From SGZJ01 sp949372955 (GTDB lineage Bacteria > Bacteroidota > Bacteroidia > Flavobacteriales > Flavobacteriaceae): a stretch of 19,466 nt of DNA. The position numbers were made by a program, and so were the translations under genes. Where the stretch lies: positions 1-19,466 of the forward strand of contig CASIAX010000031.1 of assembly GCA_949372955.1 (NCBI GenBank), given 5' to 3'. How positions within the stretch are numbered: the stretch's first letter is position 1; each line of letters opens with the position of its first letter. Of this stretch, positions 16,301-19,466 are shown piece after piece. Below the pieces are notes generated by a model that was not told the origin of the DNA, did no database searches, and saw only the letters and a program-made list of their open reading frames with translations.

Positions 16301-17387
16301 CATTTAATATCTCTTGATTAGCAAGGCTTAAATCAAATAATGCAAAACCATCCGTGTCATTATCACAAACCTCTAAAGGAGTCGGATTAGTCTCTATCTG
16401 TGGAACATCATAAACTACAAGGATAAGCTCTAGGTAAGTAAAGCAGTCGGTACTAATTGTAGTGTCTTCTACGCGTACATAAATTAATTGCTCATAGGCT
16501 ACAATGTTATTGTACTCTCCAACGATAGGGAAAAGATTATTCTCCGCATCAGAAAAAGTCTCGTGGTAGCTAATAAGTAAGTTCGATAAGGTTCCTGTAA
16601 TCTCTACGTCAGCATCGGTTAGAGTAAATACTCCAAAACCATCGGCATCAGCATCACAGAATTCTAAGTTAGTAGGTACAGTGGCAGCAGGTGGACCTAC
16701 TACAATTAAATCCATTGGTGTAGTTGAATAACAATCTGTAATAGGAGTCATGTCATCTTCAATTCTAACAAAAATAGTTTGAAGATTTTCTATTACTGTA
16801 GTGTATATATCTGCTAATGGGTTGTCTCCAGTATCGGCATCTTCTTGTGAGATATGATAGGAAACTACATTTTCTAAAATACCTGCTGCTATCGTTTCTG
16901 TTTGTATAGAAATATCGATAGTGGTAAGACCATCTAAAGTACCGTCATCATCACAAACAATGATATCTTCAGGTGCAACAAATACAGGTCTAGGTTCTAC
17001 GGTAAGGGTAAAGTTTATGTTAGAGATAAAACAAGCGGTAACAAAAGGATCTCCATCTTCTACTTCAACACGTACATAAATAGTTGCTTGTTCATTTATA
17101 GTGTAAGGACTCTCTACATCTAAAGCATTAAAACCAGTATCTGCATTTAGTTGTGAGTCGTGATAAGTTATTATAACCTCTTCTGCATTTTGACCTCCAA
17201 GGACTGTAGAAGTATACTCATTTAAGTCAACATCAAAACTTCCAGGAGTATAGGTACAAAGAATCTCATCTAGCACTTCATTATACACAGGTACAGGGAC
17301 TACTTGCAGTAGCATGGAATTAATACCAAAACAATCGTTGTCTCTTTCTACTCTAAGATATAGTATTTGCGAGTCAGCGACTCTCAC
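13302..17387 (-). CDS. C-terminal part of a giant T9SS type B repeat protein (surface adhesin-like)
   Basis: This 1361-codon frame is the downstream part of a gene that begins beyond the right edge. Its apparent GTG start at 17387 is only where an upstream frameshift ends, not a true start. It holds 11 tandem repeats of about 95-105 residues, each with a Leu-Glu-x-Cys-Asp-x-Asp-x-Asp-Gly-like loop, SYYET, D-A-E, IYVRVEN, a second Cys, and a V-N-P-L-P linker. These are followed by an Ig/PKD-like domain, a SprB-like module (YEFSLDDGPWQDNGLF), and a T9SS type B sorting domain from IDYPHFFTPNGDGYNDTW to GHFSLKR. The sorting domain directs export through the type IX system and attachment at the surface. 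Repeat proteins of this architecture are usually adhesins or gliding-associated. GC content looks higher than in neighbouring genes. Confidence 0.85.
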   Translation of the reverse strand: MRVADSQILYLRVERDNDCFGINSMLLQVVPVPVYNEVLDEILCTYTPGSFDVDLNEYTSTVLGGQNAEEVIITYHDSQLNADTGFNALDVESPYTINEQATIYVRVEVEDGDPFVTACFISNINFTLTVEPRPVFVAPEDIIVCDDDGTLDGLTTIDISIQTETIAAGILENVVSYHISQEDADTGDNPLADIYTTVIENLQTIFVRIEDDMTPITDCYSTTPMDLIVVGPPAATVPTNLEFCDADADGFGVFTLTDADVEITGTLSNLLISYHETFSDAENNLFPIVGEYNNIVAYEQLIYVRVEDTTISTDCFTYLELILVVYDVPQIETNPTPLEVCDNDTDGFALFDLSLANQEILNGLDPDDFEVSYYETLDNAELETNPITTPLAYTNVAPFTQQVYVRVENIDTQCYNTTALTLIVNELPVLIQPDPLELCDDNNTGDEVEEFTLEDSIGQVLNGQTGIDITFHQTQEDADNAESPIFSPYTNIVNAQTIYIRAENNITGCFNTITLDLRVNPLPSPVEVEPLEACDVDADGFASFDLESVSEDIINGELDIFVTYYETLSDAENALNALDSLYDNIVPNNQTLFVRAENSITGCFSIVNLELVTLPSPQLPIVIDDIIICDEDLNGFFQFDLTQNSSLILADQIDSEFNLTYHLSQEDADTGDNPIVNPQTYNNLSNPQTIYVRLESIENLCVSTGEFDLIVSLPPDIIQPLPLEVCDDLVADQMTEFDLRVKDEEITGGNPWIVAYYETEQDALEGTNVIVDPEAYTNTAVGSNALNPQTLFVRVTDPSTTCYSFVTLTIRVLPNPTPSIDPPKIELCDYNNPGDGLEVFDITVNEAYIINGEEGVSVSYHEKLEDAENRTDAIVNTTAYTNITAGQQIIYVRVSNDDTACYTIVTFYLVVNPLPDVSAADQYIACEIDTDGFYDFDLDTVSASILGTQDPLNFTVNYYQTLEDAENAEGALISLYTNDTNPQELFVNIINNATGCFITAQSIVLEVQEAAQANSDLDPINYILCDNLGDNDGLATFTLSSQDEELLDGQDPVNFTVSYYLTLEDAEAGTTPLANSYVNTSSPQIIYARVDNDTTADAQCYAIADLTLIVNLLPEFTLEDIYLGCVNVNGSELLDIVVMDIGLDPAFYSFEWFDPTGTLVGTEVTYTPLVGGTFTAIATNLDTGCENSVTTLVDPSSPPEVSAVVTTEFFADMHTIQAFATGEGIYEFSLDDGPWQDNGLFEDVTPGFHTVTARDVNGCGTATTQVLVIDYPHFFTPNGDGYNDTWNVEGIETRPLSKIYIYDRYGKMIKQLTPGGEGWDGRLNGRNLPATDYWFTVRLDVVFGDDESLIKEFTGHFSLKR

Positions 17388-19097
17388 TAGTATACTGATT
17401 AGGTAACTGGTTAAGCTCTAATAAAGCATCGCTTTCACTTGCGTAATAGGCGATCGTTAATTGATCAGCACTTGTAATATCATTATTAGGATTGCTACAA
17501 TTATAGATAGTACGTAATCATCTGCATTACTAAGGGTAAATAAACCAAGTCCGTCGTAATCATTGCCATTACCTTCACTATTATCACAAACAATTAATCC
17601 TGCATCATCTGGAATAGGATTAAAGATAGTTTCTAAGTAAAAGTAAGAAGTTGTGTAACAAGTAGTTGCTATATTTTCTACTCTACAATAGATATTTTGT
17701 AACGGTGCCCCCCTGCTCACAGTGGATTTACGTAAGAAGTTGGATTAGCTATAGCATTTATACCTTGCATCTAAATCTTCTTGGGACAAGGTGGAAGGTA
17801 AGTACATAGTTATCCGAACTATCCTCAGAACCGTTTGGTATAACAATGTTTTCAGCTGCTTCCTCTAAATTATATATAGTTATTCCGTCTTGAATATCAT
17901 CAATATCACACTGCACTAAATCAGTATTAACAATCACATTCGGTAGTGGATTAACCACTACGTTAAACGACCCTGTAGTAACACAAGCGGTTACATTATC
18001 TACTAATCGAATAAATATTTCTTCTGACGCAGAAGTAGAATTAGAGTAATTAGTCAGTTCTGCAGTAGTATAAGGGGCATCACCAGATTCTGCATCTGCT
18101 AAGGAGATGTGATAGGTTTCTGTTACATTTTGCGAACTAAAATAATCGTCTATGTAAGAGGTAATATCAAAGACCTCGATCATAGCATCCAGGATTGACA
18201 TAATCACAAATTTCGTAATCGATAACTTCAATTAAAGCCAGAGGATAAACAATAAGACCTTGAACAGAAGTTGAATAACAACCTTCTGCATTTTCTAGAC
18301 GAATAATAAGTTCTTGGGTATTTGGACTAGTAGTATTTTCATAGTCCAAAGGTAACACCCCAGCAGCAGTGTCTGCCTGTTCTTGAGTTTGATGAAAGGT
18401 AACCGATGTAGTATTCGGTTGTTCGCTAAGTATATAGTCTTGAACTAAACTTAAGTCAAAAGATCCAACACCATCATAATCATCATCACACACTTCAATA
18501 ATAGCAAGATCAATTACTTCAGGAATAGGGTTTACTACAAGTTCTAGGGGAGTGGTAGCAAAACAGAAAGTTTCCATATTTGTTAAACGAGCAAATATGA
18601 TTTGAGAATTTGGACTATTTATATTAGAATAAGGTTCTGTAATAGGATTGTCAGCATTATCTGCGTCAACTTGCGTCTCGTGATAGGAAACCGTGACGTT
18701 AGATTCACCAGCTGTTAATAATTCATCTGTTTTTTGAGATAAATCAAAGATATCTATACCATCATAATCATTATCACACTCCTCAAATGGAGTTGGGATT
18801 GTAATGATAGGAGGATTAATTGTATTAATTTCAAAGCTAGTTGTAGTAAAACAATTAGAAGATTCTTCTACAAGTCTTACGTATATAGGTTGAGAATAGT
18901 TAATTGTATTAATAAAGCTTTCAGGGTTTTCAATTACATCAATATTGTTTTCAGCATTCTCTAGTAATTCAAAGTAAGTAATCTCATAAGTCCCTGTAAG
19001 TAAGTTGGATAAAATACTAGTTTGCTCTGTTAAATCAAATATTCCTATACCATCTACTGTATTATTATCACAACTAAATAGTGGTAAGGGACTATCA
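14028..19097 (-). repeat. Array of about 17 tandem protein repeats of roughly 100 residues
   Basis: Counting by the Cys-Asp loop I see 17 units: six upstream and within the frameshifted region, and eleven in the long 3' frame. Each unit starts near P-x-P-L-E-x-C-D and ends at V-x-P-x-P, with one Cys near each end that could pair. Many loops carry the acidic D-x-D-x-D-G pattern seen in calcium-binding loops. DNA copies are diverged but related: 15367-15408 and 16819-16860 agree at 34 of 42 positions by hand. Confidence 0.8.
17388..18190 (-). pseudogene. Frameshifted middle of the giant repeat gene
   Basis: Repeat consensus continues through this stretch but in changing frames. Intact islands include a fragment at 17758-18190 (FDITSYIDDYF to NYVLTFHL), a short island decoding as AGINAIANPTSYVNP (17723-17764), a fragment at 17507-17720 (LQNIYCRVENIATTCY to SNADDYVL), and an island YNCSNPNND to LNQLPNQYT at about 17390-17505. 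The breaks fall near 18188, 17787, 17765, 17720, 17507 and 17387. Protein-level conservation on both sides of every break shows this was recently, or still is, one continuous gene. Neither the upstream nor the downstream frame shows comparable damage. Confidence 0.75.
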
Positions 19098-19466
19098 ACA
19101 GTTTCAGGAATAAAAAATTCAATTAGTATATCGTCTGTGATAGTACAGTCAGTAGCATATTCAATTTCTACAGAGTAAGTAGCAGTTTCACTTAGTAGTA
19201 GTGAACTTTCATTTTCATCAATAATAACATCTCCATCTTTGTACCAAGTATACGATAGCGCATTTTCAATTTGCGCATCTAAAGTAAACTCCGTACCAAT
19301 ACATGGCGCGTTTGGAGAATCCATAAAAATATCTTCCCCTATATTGTAGCTAATATCAAAACTTCCAGCTTCCAAAAATACTGCAGAGTCTAACAGATTA
19401 TCAGTTGCATCTGCTACTGCCAATTTAATATTATACGTTTCACCAATATTTACTTCAGACTGAGCA
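18190..19466 (-). CDS. N-terminal-side part of the giant T9SS repeat protein (choice-of-anchor-L-like, partial)
   Basis: The frame is open to the right edge, so the start is outside the window. The first residues visible, SEVNIGETYNIKLAVADATDNLLDSAVFLEAGSFD, match the C-terminal end of the choice-of-anchor L domain found in exported Bacteroidota and marine bacterial proteins. An Ig-like domain follows (Cys-I-G-T-E-F ... SYTWYKDGD ... TYSVEI ... DC). Three full repeat units come next, at SCDNNTVDG, ECDNDYDG and VCDDDYDG, then the start of a fourth at ICDYVNPG, where the frame is lost near 18188. In the shifted frame the fourth repeat continues as DAMIEVFDIT, matching the homologous CDYNNPGDGLEVFDIT unit in the downstream part. 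Together with the downstream segment the product would exceed 2000 residues. Confidence 0.8.

Noticed and set aside
14028..19097. Periodic repeats as a possible CRISPR array
   Set aside because: The period is about 300 bases, repeats are diverged at DNA level, and the units are protein-coding.

Overview
The window looks like chromosomal DNA from a marine-type member of the Flavobacteriaceae (Bacteroidota). The evidence is very AT-rich sequence, TAnnTTTG-like -7 promoter boxes, lipoproteins with Bacteroidota-style lipoboxes, a TonB-dependent receptor paired with a DUF4249 lipoprotein, both type A and type B type IX secretion (T9SS) sorting domains, and a one-piece tmRNA whose tag reads GENNYALAA.

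Layout, left to right. The C-terminal tail of a hypothetical protein (plus strand) meets a short-form AMP nucleosidase gene (minus) with 3 bases between them. A 299-base AT-rich divergent spacer leads into a secreted glycoside hydrolase gene (plus) carrying two compensating frameshifts. A small lipoprotein follows, then seven tandem TAA triplets. The next block is all minus strand: a TPR lipoprotein gene overlapping a SCO1/SenC copper-chaperone lipoprotein gene, and a DUF4249 lipoprotein gene 4 bases downstream of its TonB-dependent receptor. Further along the minus strand are a small orphan gene resembling the C-terminal domain of ribosomal protein bL12, a 604-residue acyl-CoA dehydrogenase gene, and ssrA (tmRNA) with a perfect palindromic terminator. 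A saccharopine-dehydrogenase (LYS1)-like gene with one frameshift (plus) then converges on the end of a giant minus-strand gene that fills the last 6.1 kb and runs off the right edge.

The giant gene encodes an exported T9SS protein. It has the end of a choice-of-anchor-L-like domain, an Ig-like domain, at least 17 tandem repeats of about 100 residues with a conserved Cys-Asp/Asp-Gly loop, a SprB-like module and a type B sorting domain. Its reading frame is broken about six times, all within roughly 800 bases (17384-18190), while the flanking coding stretches are clean.

Functionally this is mostly envelope and housekeeping content: polysaccharide degradation and uptake, copper delivery, surface adhesion, fatty-acid oxidation, nucleotide salvage and ribosome rescue. 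I found no defence system, CRISPR array, integrase or transposon. The features most worth a second look are the repeat protein with its frameshift cluster, the bL12-CTD-like orphan, the matched hairpins flanking the acyl-CoA dehydrogenase gene, and the overlapping TPR-SCO pair.
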